A DNA stretch of 64,000 nucleotides, taken from contig NC_051124.1 of NCBI RefSeq assembly GCF_014839805.1, positions 7,564,001 through 7,628,000 of the forward strand, written 5' to 3'. This DNA is from Manduca sexta. Its lineage: Eukaryota > Arthropoda > Insecta > Lepidoptera > Sphingidae. Under the pieces are notes generated by a model. It ran no database searches and had not been told where the DNA came from. It saw only the letters and a program-made list of their open reading frames with translations. Within the stretch, counting starts at the first letter, position 1. Every line of letters begins with the position of its first letter. Shown here one piece after another: positions 13,411 to 25,336 of the stretch. The position numbers and the translations under genes were made by a program.

Positions 13411-13645
13411 CTTAAAACATTAAAATTAAATTATTTTTCGGATTTTATTGCGGTTTTTATATTTTAATTTTGTCTTGACACTGTGGGCTCATTCTGCGTA
13501 GATCGGACCACCAACAGCTAAAAAAAAATAAAAAGTTATATAATTGTAAAATGTAGATAGGTATTGTATTTTTGAATTTGCGGATATCTAACCAACATCT
13601 CAATCGGCCTCGTGATCACGAAGTTTGCAAAATCTTCGAAATGTA
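13411..13645. mobile_element. MITE family E, copy 2, rearranged
   Basis: The left part (TTATTTTTCGGATTTTATTGCGG followed by TTTTATATTTTAAT) matches the family terminus. The right part contains CCTCGTGATCACGAAG and TTTGCAAAATCTTCGAAATG, the inverse of the centre of copy 1. The 3' terminal repeat is missing or replaced, so the copy is internally rearranged. Confidence 0.55.
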
Positions 13646-13655
13646 TTACTCTCTA

Positions 13656-13987
13656 TAATAATAATAATAATAACAGCCCTGTATTATATACTTGCCCACT
13701 GCTGAGCACGGGCCTCCTCTACTACTGAGAGGGATTAGGCCTTAGTCCACCACGCTGGCCTAGTGCGGATTGGTAGACTTCACACACCTTCGAAATTCCT
13801 ATAGAGAACTTCTCAGATGTGCAGGTTTCCTCACGATGTTTTCCTTCACCGTTAAAGCGAACGATAAATTCACAAAGAATACACACATGATTTTTTAGAA
13901 AAGTCAGAGGTGTGTGCCCTTGGGATTTGAACCTGCGGACATTCGTCTCGGCAGTCCGTTCCACACCCAACGAGGCTATCGCCGCTT
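13656..13987 (-). mobile_element. tRNA-derived SINE, family A, full length
   Basis: This is a minus-strand copy with head AAGCGGCGATAGCCTCGTTG, the GGTTCAAATCCC B box and an ATT tail (ATAATAATAATAATAACAGCC on the plus strand). It is nearly identical to 6438..6768, so both are probably fairly recent insertions of one subfamily. The 82-codon frame inside it is repeat sequence. Confidence 0.85.
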
Positions 13988-14524
13988 CTTTCTTTATCTT
14001 TGCTTTATTCTCTATGACACGCCGTATTCTCTATGACAGTGGAAACCCGTAACGCGGCCGTGTTACTAGCGTGGAATGGTATTCTGTTTGCCAATTTGTA
14101 TTGTATTAAACGTGACGCGGTGCCTTACGTATTAGTTACGCACTGTCAAAATAACGTGTGGTATAGGAAATGAGGCCCTAGGACGATTTTTTAAAGTTTA
14201 AATTACAAAGCGTGTCGCATTGGATCTAACTCCATATACTAGCAAGAGATCGCAAACCTTTATTGAGAGGGGGGGACGAACTACGTATTAAATAGCGGAA
14301 CCTCGACCCCCCTCCCCCCTCACCCTATGAGAGACACGAACTTGATCCCCTTTTGTGTATATAAATAAAAACTCATTTGATTCATATAAAAAAAAACTTT
14401 ATTGAGTAACAAGCCATTCAGGAACGGCCTTTATGAATGAATCCTCGAATCGTTGGCATGCCTGAATTATTTTGTATTCGGTTTGTTCGCCATCTCCGTC
14501 GTAGAATATTCATATATGAAGTTA
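13988..14524. other. Intergenic DNA with G-run and C-run
   Basis: No gene was recognised. A GAGAGGGGGGGAC run near 14265 and CCCCCCTCCCCCCTC near 14308 face each other about 40 bases apart and could pair. Otherwise nothing stands out. Confidence 0.35.
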
Positions 14525-14814
14525 TATCAGCCCAGCATTATACATTGCCCAATGCTGGGCACGTGCCTCCTCTACTACTGAGAGGGAATAAACCTTTGTC
14601 CACCACGATGGCCTGGCAAAGGTTAGCGGACTGCACAACCCTTCGAAATTCTTATGACGTATCTCAGGTACGTAAGATTCCACGATGTTTTCCTCCATTG
14701 TTAAAGTAAAATTAATTGACAATCAAATCAAACATAATTTCAGAAAAATCATTTTGAATCTGCTGCCTTCATTTCGGCAGACCGCTCCATTCTCAACTAG
14801 TCTATCACCGCTTT
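14525..14814 (-). mobile_element. SINE family A, diverged copy
   Basis: Tail-to-head on the plus strand it reads ATATCAGCCCAGCATTATAC, GCCTCCTCTACTACTGAGAG, TTCCACGATGTTTTCCTCC and CTATCACCGCTTTTTT. The tRNA-like head is strongly mutated and the B box is no longer clear. It is much older than the copies at 6438 and 13656. Confidence 0.75.
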
Positions 14815-15224
14815 TTTACACAGTACAAAATAAATCCCTGACCCATTAAAAAGTGTGATTGTGACATTTGGTATTTCCTTGATAAAGTCATCCGCACCTG
14901 TGTATATCGAGGTGAACAATCGCGGATGACTCAAACTGAACACACCTAATAATATTAAACACATCATAATTATTGCCTGTTTGCGAAATATAAATATATA
15001 GTTTATAAAAGAATCTACTGTAGCAATACACCAATTGTTTTTAATAATCATGAATACAATAAAGTACTAGATTTCTCTACATATTACAATGCAAAGGCAG
15101 CCATTCTAAATCTAATTCTAATACATGTGGAATAGTTCGAATGTTTCTAGAATAAACCCATTATATCTATAAACACCCATATCCCAAAATATTCCATCCG
15201 CAGTAGAACGATGCGATTTCATCG
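14815..15224. other. Unique AT-rich intergenic DNA
   Basis: Nothing recognised; an 84-codon minus-strand frame at 14797..15051 is AT-rich and starts within the SINE edge. Confidence 0.4.
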
Positions 15225-15440
15225 CCGCTTTTTACCGCGCACATGCAAACTTTGAAATGAACTCCCTGCATCGGTGGTCCCCGAGTACTATGACTTGTCC
15301 TTGAAACGAGGCTTAAAAAGAGTCCTCACTTCCACGTAGGTACCGGCTTGCTATGCCTCTGGTATTGCAAAGTCCATAGACAGCGGGTGCTGCTTTCCAT
15401 CAGGAGGACCGCTTGCTCGTTTGTCTAGTAAGAGAAAAAA
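15225..15440 (+). mobile_element. 3' end of a lepidopteran non-LTR retrotransposon (LINE)
   Basis: The sequence includes CATCGCCGCTTTTTACCGCGC, CCCGAGTACTATGACTTGTCC, TGAAACGAGGCTTAAA, GGTATTGCAAAGTCCATAGAC and CATCAGGAGGACCGCTTGCTC. I recall this order of blocks as a very common non-coding 3' tail of LINEs in moths and butterflies. Only the tail is present, as expected from a 5'-truncated insertion. The clade (Jockey or CR1-like) is not resolved. Confidence 0.6.
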
Positions 15441-17710
15441 ATACGAATCTCACAAACATTTGTCTCAGGTTTGAACCTCTCAGTTCACAACTGTCGGAAT
15501 CCAGAACGCGTTCATACGCGAATATCGTAGTTGTCGAAAATGATTAAAACAAGCACGAAAGGCGCTTCGCTGGATCGTAATGGTGGACTGCGAATGAAAT
15601 GACATTAGACATTTAACGTACAAGGCTATATATTTTAAGGCCCACTCTTATGGGACCGTTTGGGACCTTATGTTGTGTCGCCACAGCCGCTACGGGTTAG
15701 CGATTGCGCCTGTAGTGATGGCCGAATGTCGATATCGATTTATTTCGATCGATAATTTGTATCAAATAGTTTGACGTATCACGAGATCTGGAAGTGAAAT
15801 AGGTAGAATACATCATAAATATTATATTATGTAAAAATCTCATTTGAAAAATCATGGTTCGGTTTTTATACATTATCTATGTATAATATAATTATGTAGA
15901 GGTATATGTACCGTAGTTTATGAAAGTGGTATAAAAATTCATGCTTACATGTATTTATTATTGTCAGAATAATAGATCTTTTACTATACAATTTTTACTT
16001 AAAAATTGAAGAAAAATATTTTCATAACCTATAAAATAATACAATATGAAACTACATGACCCCTATTATTTCACCCCAAAAAAGAACTTTTCGGCGACAC
16101 AAAATAGTTGTTAGCATCAACATCGATGCCTGATACCGTTTATACTTGACTCGTTTATCCTAGGAAGGTATTTCTCACAAGCAGAGCCACATGTAAACTA
16201 ATGGTTCATACTATCGACAGTTGGGTGCCGTCTCTACACCGCCCACGCGGGTCGCGGAGAGCTCGCGCCGCCCCGTTCGTGACATAACATCGCAAGATCG
16301 TTCAATATCTTTCGCAAGACCGGTGTTGCAAACATTGGGCACAACACTAGTTAATGTTGTTTTAAAATGGTTTTAGATTGATGTAAAAATTTTATATCTG
16401 TTTTATATACGCGTACTTTACTGGCAAATGCAAATGCATTCATAAAATATTTTGTTATTAGTCACATACTAGTTTATTCAATTATGTGCGAATAATGAAA
16501 TATTTACATAAATAAAATAATAAAACTTTTTGAGATTCACATTTTATAAAAGCTCGGCTTGGTTTTGAGAGTCTATATTTACATTTAATATATGTAACCT
16601 TCGTACAAGAACGTATACAGTACCCGCGTATTTTGTTACTTAAATCTACATTGAAATTGTTTACATATCATAGTATCTCCTTACACTCAAACTGCTCCTA
16701 CCTCAGAAATACGTACCATTTTACCACCAAAATCACCCAGTGGAAACTTCAAGTCGTTGCTAATTTTGTAAGCATTTTATCTTCACAACACTCGAAGCTA
16801 CACCATCTCAAACCGGAATGGCAAACCACACCCAGCTCATTACGAACATATAAAAACGATATATTGCCTTTAACGCAAACATCACGTCAAAACACCCACA
16901 AAACTATTATTTATGTCCCCATATCGTGTTCATTCAGGGGCCAATTACGTTCATCCATTGACAGGTCGACAACGGGACCGGACTGTCACAATATTGTAAT
17001 ATAATATCAGATCATTAAGGCACTTAAACGCGGAAGTGTGTGGGTGCGAAACAACCGTATCTAAATTATAATTTGAGGTCTGACTCTTCGGTCCGTTATA
17101 TACGTCTTGTGATGTGCGTGACGGTTGATAATTGTCGGATAGATGATTTGTTAAACTGCGAGTTTTAATTGTTAACACGTGCGTCAGCGTTTGTGGGTGC
17201 TCGTCGACTTTCTATTTGTATTAGTTGTTTACTATGCGTTCGGTAATTCTGGTTACGAACGCAATTTGTTACACGTACTTCACAATGTCATAGGTGTGTG
17301 TAATACGTTGAATTTATTCATTAGCAACCTTATTGCAATCGTTATACGGAAGAATGGATTTCAGTTATAAATTATTGTTAAATTTATTGCATATAAAAAT
17401 GTAAAATAATTCACAAGGCGTTAGACTAATATTTCATCGATTGTGCAACAACAGCAATTCTCAATATAGATGACACATTTGGTTTTTTTATAGCACGTAT
17501 TAATAGTCATCAAGCAACCACTCCTTAAACAAAATATACCTTATATACGTAGGTAAATCGTACATGCTATAATATAAATAATCCCAGAGATATAAAAAAC
17601 TGCAAAACAGATTAAAAGAATAATAGACCAACAATCTGTAACGGAAAATTATATCAAAGAAAGTTCTTGACATATAGAACAGTAACCAGCGTAACTACTA
17701 GGCATAATAA
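15441..17710. other. Intergenic DNA with a GC-rich patch at 16.2 kb
   Basis: No gene was recognised. A GC-rich patch lies at 16222..16330 (CACCGCCCACGCGGGTCGCG). The longest frame, 16633..17004 (+), has no ATG start, is rich in Ser/Thr/His from AT-rich sequence and shows no domain. ATCGATATCGATTTATTTCG-type clusters occur near 15730..15750. Confidence 0.35.
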
Positions 17711-17845
17711 GACAACATCTTCATGTCTCAAGATGGCGAGCGCAGTGGAATACCAAACAATACTTTGTAATTCAAGGTGTTGGATGGTGTTTCTACTGTT
17801 TATAGGCGGTCGTATCCCTTACCATCAGACGAGCAATATCGTCTC
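17711..17845 (+). repeat. Interspersed repeat family F (LINE 3'-end-like), copy 1
   Basis: CTCAAGATGGCGAGCGCAGTGG, TTTGTAATTCAAGGTGTTGG, ATGGTGTTTCTACTGTTTATAG and CCTTACCATCAGACGAG match, in reverse, the repeats at 45606 and 49407. Family members in a lepidopteran genome are probably 3' tails of a non-LTR element. A long open frame crosses it (17667..18164), but it starts and ends in unrelated sequence. Confidence 0.7.
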
Positions 17846-18652
17846 GTCATTCAAAGCACTAAAAAAATTGGAACGCAACATCAACGACACTAATTCAATT
17901 TACGTCAAAATAATTAAAACAGTTGACAATCCCTGCGTGGCGCGACGACGCGACGGCACGCGACGTTGCCCGACGCTCACCCTCGGTACGATCAAGCGAT
18001 TTATTCAATGGAGATATCCGCTCCGGTTACTATTGATAGCCCTTTATTACTTAGGGTCACCATACAAATTTAACGCAATTTTATACGCGTTTAACGCGAT
18101 AGGTGCAAATTTGTATATTCCAACAATAATTTTTGCTTTAAATGAGTTCTTAGTATATCATTGACCTAATATATAAGCTATTGCGTTTCAGTTTGCTCCG
18201 TACCCATTGAAGTTGTGGAAAGAATTAGTATTATATGTAAGAAAAAAAATAGAAATCTGGAAACCATTTTGCCCATCCAACTTTAACTAATGGGCACTTA
18301 GAAATGACCAAAGGAACTGCACTGTCTAGTTATGACGCCATGCAGAAATATGCATTTAATGTTGTCACCTGTATATGTCTTAGAAGGCCAACGCTATCAA
18401 CTTTCCACATAACATCCTAGGAAGTTAAGAGAGGCTGAAAACCTGCACTGCTCGGAACAACTGTCTCGGTCAGCACAAGCAAGGCCGCTTCCTTTTGTCT
18501 TTATTATAGTATAAGTATAAGAATATGTATGTTATCATTTATGTAATAAGACAATAAACTGATTGATTATGATGATTTATTATTATATCCAGCATAAATA
18601 CTTTACATCTCATATTGTCTTAGTGCACAATGCGCAGTACTATGCATTATAA
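17846..18652. other. Intergenic DNA with a CG-dense patch
   Basis: At 17933..17990 there is a CG-dense run with repeated GCGACG and CACGCGACG words, right after repeat family F. The rest is AT-rich with nothing recognised. Confidence 0.35.
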
Positions 18653-18939
18653 TCTATATATATATAAAAATGAATCCCTATATCCCTTGGTCACGCGTGA
18701 ACGGTTGGACCGATTTCACTATTATTTTTTTGTTGTTTTTATTATTGTCAAGAGAAGAACCTTCTCCTATGAAAGAAAAAATTCAAAAAATTGCGCAGAC
18801 AATTAGAAAATTTAAGAAAACTTAACGAAAATATGAATTTTATATAACTGTCAATTATTTGAAATAACTGTCAGCGATTGACAGAATGCGCGCTGCAAAT
18901 TTATAGTTAAGACGGGACAACGTCTGTCGGGTCAACTAG
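18653..18939 (+). mobile_element. Non-autonomous Helitron, 287 bp
   Basis: It starts A|TCTATATATATATAAAAATG and ends GGGTCAACTAG|T. The imperfect GC-rich hairpin GACGGGACAACGTCTGTC lies about 10 bases before the CTAG end. AATCCCTATATCCCTTGG and GTGAACGGTTGGACCGATTT near the 5' end resemble the 5' region of lepidopteran Helitrons. It has no open frame and is a different subfamily from the copies at 972 and 33781. Confidence 0.65.
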
Positions 18940-19690
18940 TTTTTAACTAACTCTAAGCCCTTAATGTTGTTTACGCTCGTTAGCCCTTCAGTTGTTTAAA
19001 AATATCCATTCACAATATAAGACGACCCGTCAATAGCAAGTAACAACCCTTTACATCAATGCAAACCCAATGGTTTAGTGAATGGAGCGGGTCTAACCGC
19101 CGCGCGATGTCCTACACGATGTCTGTCTTGTAACTACGAACGGTGCCGCGTTATTTATTACTTTGAAGCTTGTATTAAAAATTACCATATCGTATAAACT
19201 ATTGTTTTGGAACGTACTTTCATATATTTATAGTTCATTTTGGGTTGTAAATAGGTTTGTGTAGTATTTTTTAGTTTTAAGGTCATAAGTATTGTAGTTA
19301 GTGTGTTTGTTTTTTGATGTGTTATGAATCAAACAAATACAAATCCTGTATATTTCTATATAATGTAAAAGTCGGAAACTGTAATGAAAAATTAAATAGA
19401 AATTTCTAAAATTGGGTTAAAATCCAATATTAAATGATTCACATATCATTTTAGAACATATAGTATATACGTTTGTTTACGCAACTGTACTGAGTGAGTC
19501 AAAGTTTCTCCGAAAGTCAATTTCACATCACTTTAGACCGCAGTCATATCGAGTTTATGACATATTATGATTAAACGGCATATAACCGTCACTCGTGCAC
19601 GTGGAGTTATTAAACTTTAGAGTAAGCATCACAGTGGACAAGTTTAAACTCCCTAACTCCTGCTGCAGCTACAACAAAAAATAACTAAGT
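18940..19690. other. Unique AT-rich intergenic DNA
   Basis: Nothing recognised. Confidence 0.4.
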
Positions 19691-19868
19691 GATATAAAAC
19701 TATTTTTACGGATTTTATGGCGTTGTTTTTATATTATAATTTTCTCCCGATGTTTTGAAAACAGTCTAAGTGGTTCCGGAGCGAACATGGGATGAAAATT
19801 ATATTATAAAAAGGCACGATAAAATCCATCAAAATAGTTCTATATGTCTAACGTTCGCATATATACAT
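19691..19868. mobile_element. MITE family E, copy 3
   Basis: The left arm ACTATTTTTACGGATTTTATGG and the right arm CACGATAAAATCCATCAAAATAG are inverted copies. The right edge carries ATGTCTAACGTTCGCATA, matching ATCTAACATTCGCGTA of copy 1. The centre differs from copy 1. Confidence 0.6.
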
Positions 19869-20867
19869 AAAAAATGGACCGTTTTATAAAATACTGGAAA
19901 AAATGCTCGACTGACGAAGCCCGTCAAAGTCGATCGAGAATCAAATGTCGGGAAAATCATTTACATCATGCGTTAATTTTTTTCTTTGCAGTGAAAGTGA
20001 TCTATCACTTTCGACCAGCGTTTATGGAGGACGACTGGACGGTTATATTGAGTTCGACAGCTTGTGACCCAGCGTTGAGCTGCCTGAAGAGATGAAAACG
20101 TCGGGCGACTGCCGAGCCGAGTTCCTAACATATTCCTAAGATAATATAATACTATATACACCCTATGCAGTACCAACTAAAACTCCGCGATGGCCATCGC
20201 TTTCTTCGGTGCATTAAGGACGACTGCGGGCTTCCTCTCACGGCAAATATCTAGTTTTATACGCAAAAAATCCTGATCTTCTAGACTATTATTGCTATCC
20301 TAAGCTACCGAATGAAAATAATGCAGCTATCAGAAAAAAAATAACCACCCACTTAATTTAGTGTTATAATACTTAACCAGTCAAAATACAAATATCGAAG
20401 TAGATATTCAAATCAATTCTTAAACAGAACTATATTTCATTTTATTAATATTAACAAAACTTACTCTAAATTATTCATAACTTCAATCACAAACCAACGT
20501 ACCCTAATTTCAGTTGAACATTCATATTCAGTGCCCATAACCCTACGAAGTTAAATAACAAAATACTTACATAAACGAAGATGACTGGGCCAAGTACCTA
20601 CACTAATAATTTTAATGTCTGTAGGTTTATTCATATGAGACGTAGTACTACCAACCTGTTTCTAATAATTAATTGCCTTTAGTACTATATTATGTTACGT
20701 AGGCTCTATTTTGATTTGACTTTAATTCTGGGAAATATTTACGCGAAACGGAACTCTATACCATGGCTTTAGATGGACATAATTAATGTTGTTTCTTTCC
20801 ATAGAAGACGTGAGCAGAAATTTTCATTGATTTCAGAACTTATAAGATTACAATTTTGTTATTTTGA
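19869..20867. other. Unique intergenic DNA
   Basis: No gene was recognised. Two frames overlap on opposite strands around 19874..20176; neither has a motif. Confidence 0.4.
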
Positions 20868-21120
20868 CTGCCTCGCTGGTGTAGTTGTATGGTGTACACT
20901 GCAGTGCTGAGGTCTCGAGTTCAATCTATGGATCAGGCAAAGTAATATTTGGTTTTTCTACTGATTACCAGGCTACAATCTGGAATTTCCGCCCGATATG
21001 GCAAAAGGCTCGTCCCTTATTATATCTTGCATCACGTCGAATACACACGGCGGAAAATAGGTGCAGCATTTGTGCTTCTGCCTACCCCTTCGGGGATACT
21101 GAGAGTGTGTGTGTATCATA
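20868..21120 (+). mobile_element. tRNA-derived SINE, family B
   Basis: GCTGGTGTAGTTGTATGG fills the A-box position and GGTCTCGAGTTCAATC the B-box position. The body shows GCCCGATATGGCAAAAGG, CATCACGTCGAATACACACGG and the hairpin CCCCTTCGGGG near the 3' end, followed by a GTGTGTGTGT tract. The overlapping frames of 78 and 82 codons are repeat sequence. Confidence 0.75.
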
Positions 21121-21562
21121 AATATTGTAAACATTTTCGCCAATTTACATTATTTATAGAAGAACCTGCGCACGCGCAAGTGGTAACCACACCATAAACA
21201 TTTACAATAATAAATACCTATATTTAGTTAACATTACACTTACTATTAAATAGAGTAGCTTTGTCACATCCAAAAGACATGTAAACCGTCGGACCTATTT
21301 TAAGTCATTTATTTGCCAGCCTTCAGAAGGAGGCTTAAAAACATACTAATCCAATCAATCCGCCGCCCGCATAGGATCAGAATCTCCCAGAACTACACAG
21401 AAACTACATACAATTATAAAAATATAAGTAATCCAAAATGCCTAACAAGACTCCAAAGCTAATCATAGATTAGTAGCCCTCCTGATAGGTTTAAATTTGT
21501 AATCTTTCGGTTATCTTTTCCATCTGTTGTGATAGAAAGGATTTTTACGTCTTATATAAAGA
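21121..21562. other. Unique intergenic DNA
   Basis: Nothing recognised. Confidence 0.4.
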
Positions 21563-21890
21563 AAAGCGACGTTAGCCTAGTTGGTTGTGGAACGGACTGC
21601 CAAGACGAATGTCCGCAGGTCCAAATCCCAAGGGCACTCACCTCTGACTTTTCTAAAAAAAATATGTGTGTATTCTTTGTGAATTATCGCTTGCTATAAC
21701 GGTGAAAGAAAACATCATGAGGCAACCTGCATACCTGAGAAATTCTCTATAGGAATTTTGCGAGGGTGTGTGAAGTCTACCAATCCAGACTAGGCCAGCG
21801 TGGTGGACTAAGGCCTAATCCCTCTCAGTAGTAGAGGAGGCCCGTGCACAACAATGGGACAGTATAATACAGGGCTGATATTATGTATTA
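21563..21890 (+). mobile_element. tRNA-derived SINE, family A, full length
   Basis: The head is AAAGCGACGTTAGCCTAGTTGG, with CGCAGGTCCAAATCCC at the B box, the usual body, and a tail AGGGCTGATATTATGTATTAT. It is in the same orientation as the copy at 3553, which it closely resembles. Confidence 0.85.
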
Positions 21891-23149
21891 TTATATAAAG
21901 CAAAGGTGATTTGTGTAGCAGCAAGGGATTCTATTTACAGGACCGCCAGAAAAGAAATTGTCAACAGAGAACAATAGTTTAATAGAATTATATAATAGTT
22001 TAATTTGAATTAATTCGAGTTTGATAATGATTGTAACCTCGCGACAATTATTCGTAGTTATTAATGGCGCCTATCGTAGTAGTACGCGAGATTTAGTTGC
22101 ATTTTTATGTTTATAAAAACATATATTTATTTTATTACATTGGTAATTTTTTAAACTCTATTATTGATTGATCGCGTTCATACAGAATTAAAAATTTTCG
22201 GTTCCAAAACGACTATAAAACCGCGGTGTATAAAGTAGTACGTGCGATCACAGGGTGCGTAGCGATAACATTGTGCCTTTCTAGAGGTGAACAGCGAAAT
22301 GGGCTTGCGTTTATTTAAATGTCAGTCAAAATACAGATGTACGATTTATAATGATAGTATTCCATATGACTCTACTACGTACTATAACTCTTATGCAATT
22401 ACGGAAAATCTGTAAAATACTGGCAATCAATAAGTTGGAAAACATTTAAACAATGGAATAAATATTATAACCTATTCCGATTACTATTATAATTTCATCC
22501 CTATTTACTTTTAACCGTATTTGTTTCTATGTGTTATGAATTTCAAAAGGTTAAATGAATGAAATAATTAAAGGCGGTTTTATCCAGTGAAATTGCTTGC
22601 ACGCGAATCATATAAAACCAAATTAACTCTACTCAAATACTGCTATCTCCTATCCACAAGTTAAAAATGTATGCACACGACAGAGACGACTATATCGAAA
22701 ATTTAATAACTCATAATTGTAAGGGTGATTGTAATTCACGGATATTCTGACACAGCGTCAATTTGTGGTTAAACCGTGATAAAAATATAATTACCTGCCA
22801 TGAATGGGGTTCCATTCAAAGAAAATCGTCGGAACCAATGAATAGATATTAATGAACGAACATCAAAGGAAATTGGGACTGTATAAATATTTTCTTTATG
22901 AATTCCACGATTTGAGGTTAAATTTTATGTGAAGCGTGTCAATTTGATTTTATATTACGTTGATGGCGCGTGAATTTAATCGTTATAAATGTGGGTTAGG
23001 TGTTTGGATAAAGAATGAGTACATCATAGAATTGTGAGGTCACAGGTCGATATGTTTTGTAAAAAAAATTACAGAGAGAATATATATAAGCTTTCTACTT
23101 AATAGTTTCAATATTCTTTAGGAATTCGCACATTAGGTGCACACATAAA
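21891..23149. other. Unique AT-rich intergenic DNA
   Basis: Nothing recognised. Confidence 0.4.
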
Positions 23150-23222
23150 TGATGCACTACGAACTAAACCCCTACAAAGTAGAGACCTATGACCAGAAGT
23201 GGGTCAGTACATAATACAGTAA
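23150..23222 (+). mobile_element. SINE family A, old 3' fragment
   Basis: ACTAAACCCCTACAAAGTAG, GACCTATGACCAGAAGTGGG and TCAGTACATAATACAG line up with the last ~70 bases of family A, where the equivalents are CTCTCAGTAGTAGAGG and GTGGGACAGTATATAATACAG. The match is diverged. Confidence 0.5.
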
Positions 23223-24559
23223 GTAAGAATTTGTTACTCTTTATTTTGATAGTATTTTTTACATTTTTATATACTTATATCTTAATCATATATATATTTT
23301 CAATTATTACCCTCCGATAGCTAGGCTCAAGACCCAAACTACCGGTGGTTAGGGATTTAAAGAAAGTAATATCCACAAACAAATCAATCTAATTATATAT
23401 TATTAAAAAAATAAACCGCAGATTTAAACCTCCTAACAGTTACTGATTCCAAATATGAATTGAAATTCCTTCCTTCCATTTAAACATTACGTTTATTCGT
23501 GTATTTATTATTGCCGTTAGAATTAATTAGAAACCGCAATGGTTTTTGCCTTTTCAGCACCTTACCAGCCAATGGTCCTTCGAAATGTCCACTTGCACTC
23601 AGTGTGAGTGTGAGTACTCAGTACTCATTAACACCCACACACGCCCACAAACACTAGTTATGACATTATTACGTGCCGCATTGTAGTTTCGTAATCAAAA
23701 ATAAATATTTTTATAGTGCAATCAATGTATAAATAATGCAAAGAGTTTGATGAGCTCTCTTATTCACGTTTGTTTTATGGTATCATTTTTATGGTTTTTT
23801 AGTTGCATCCGTTTTGGAATTAAATGATTTTGAATAAGAATTTAATTTTGAATATGATTACAGTATTCAATAGTATACAATCAATGTTTTATGCGGCCTA
23901 CGCTGGTCCTAGTTTTGTGGTAAAATCAATGATTGGAATAGTCTCTTTGAGGCCGTTGTGATTGTCAGAAATACGCTCAGCATTTCAAGTGTCTATCTTT
24001 TCTTAAAGGCAACCATTCTAAGAAGAGAAAATATACACGGTTAGTTATAAAACTTCGACACTTCAATATAAAAACGCTATGCCTGTGCGTGATATGAAAG
24101 AAAAATGTGTCATAATTTTATCTAAAAAACTTAATTAAAATTATAAACTTAAATACTCCCTGTTACTTATTTATCGTACTTTATTCCATAAAATTTAATC
24201 ACCTTTATGTATCTGTTGATGTAAAATGCTCCTTAAAACAGTAACCTGAAAATATTCGAATATAGCTAACCTCAATATATTAATTACTACATTTTCACCG
24301 ACATTTTGCCAAGAATGCATGCCTTCCGCTTATTGTGCACATCGCGCCGTGAGCGAAATTAGCGCCGGATCACCAGATCGTGTGTGTTTGTCTGTTTGTT
24401 TTTAGTTCGATCCGCGACTTGGGTAGTCCGAAGTACGTAGGGCATAACATAGATCGCCTTTAATTTTTATTATGTACTATATTAATTATATCTTTATTAA
24501 CATTATTATGAAATATTAAAATCAGCTGTCAAGTTCAGGCGGGTGGACTATTTTCACAT
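23223..24559. other. Unique AT-rich intergenic DNA
   Basis: No gene was recognised. A short GTGTGAGTGTGAG/CACACACGCCCACA region lies near 23600..23655. Confidence 0.4.
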
Positions 24560-24730
24560 TTTAGTAACAGTTTTTATACGTACCGGCAAAGGAAGCGTTG
24601 GGCGCACCTCCAAGGTGGAAATACAACTTAATAAAGGTCGAAGGAACGCGCTGGATCTAGACCGTTTTTGTTGGGTCCCTTTAGAAATCTTTAGAGGGGG
24701 CCTAAGTTCTTTAAAATTCTTCATAAAACT
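24560..24730 (+). pseudogene. LINE reverse-transcriptase ORF, C-terminal remnant
   Basis: The stretch CGGCAAAGGAAGCGTTGGGC, CACCTCCAAGGTGGA, CTTAATAAAGGTCG, AACGCGCTGGATCTAGACCG and GAAATCTTTAGAGGGGGCCT matches, from memory, the end of the second ORF of lepidopteran RTE/BovB-like LINEs. That ORF encodes a GRPxxRWxDDLxKVAGxxWxxxAQDRxxWK-type tail. Here the frame is disturbed, so that the open 80-codon frame does not give that protein. It is a dead fragment with no flanking reverse transcriptase. Confidence 0.6.
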
Positions 24731-25020
24731 TACCTTCCTCACAAATATGACTTTTTACTATTCCTTTACTATCGCTATTTTATAGCGTTCCGGTAACACC
24801 TTTTATAAGAAATACACGGCGATGGTAGGTAATAAAACATACCAAAATGACGCAAAAAATGGATTAAAAATGAAAATGACATAATATTTATTTAATACAA
24901 ATGATTTTGCTTCACATAAAGAATATATCAAATATGATTTTTACAATTATGTACGAAATTACTAAATATTACGGTTACTATTAGGTTCTTTAAAATTCCT
25001 CAACAAAAATTATCTACTTT
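24731..25020. other. Unique AT-rich intergenic DNA
   Basis: Nothing recognised. Confidence 0.4.
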
Positions 25021-25336
25021 AATAATATCAGCCCTGTATTATATATCTCCCACTGCTGGGCACGGACCCCTCTACTAATGAGAGGGATTATGCCTCAGTC
25101 CACCACGCTGGCCTAGAGCGGATTGGTAGAATTCACACACCCTCAAATTCCTACAGAGAACTTGTCAGGTATGCCAGTTTCCTCACGATGTTTTCCTTCG
25201 CCGTTAAAGCAAGCGATAATTCACAAAGAATATACACATAATTTTAGATAAGTCAGAGGTGTGTGCCCTTGGGTTTTGGACCTGCAGACTTTCGTCTCGG
25301 TAGTCCGTTCCACACCTAGCTAGGCTACTGCCGTTT
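25021..25336 (-). mobile_element. tRNA-derived SINE, family A, full length, diverged
   Basis: On the plus strand it reads AATAATATCAGCCCTGTATT (tail) to CTAGCTAGGCTACTGCCGTT (head). The B-box region GGTCCAAAACCC is mutated. It is intermediate in age between the copies at 13656 and 14525. Confidence 0.8.

Noticed and set aside
13722..13970. 82-codon frame matching the one at 6504..6740
   Set aside because: The similarity is that of two SINE copies, not of two genes.
16633..17004. 123-codon plus-strand frame
   Set aside because: No ATG start, low-complexity Ser/Thr/His composition, no domain or splice context.
17667..18164. 165-codon plus-strand frame
   Set aside because: It begins at a non-ATG position or inside unrelated DNA, crosses repeat family F and a GC-rich patch, and has no domain.
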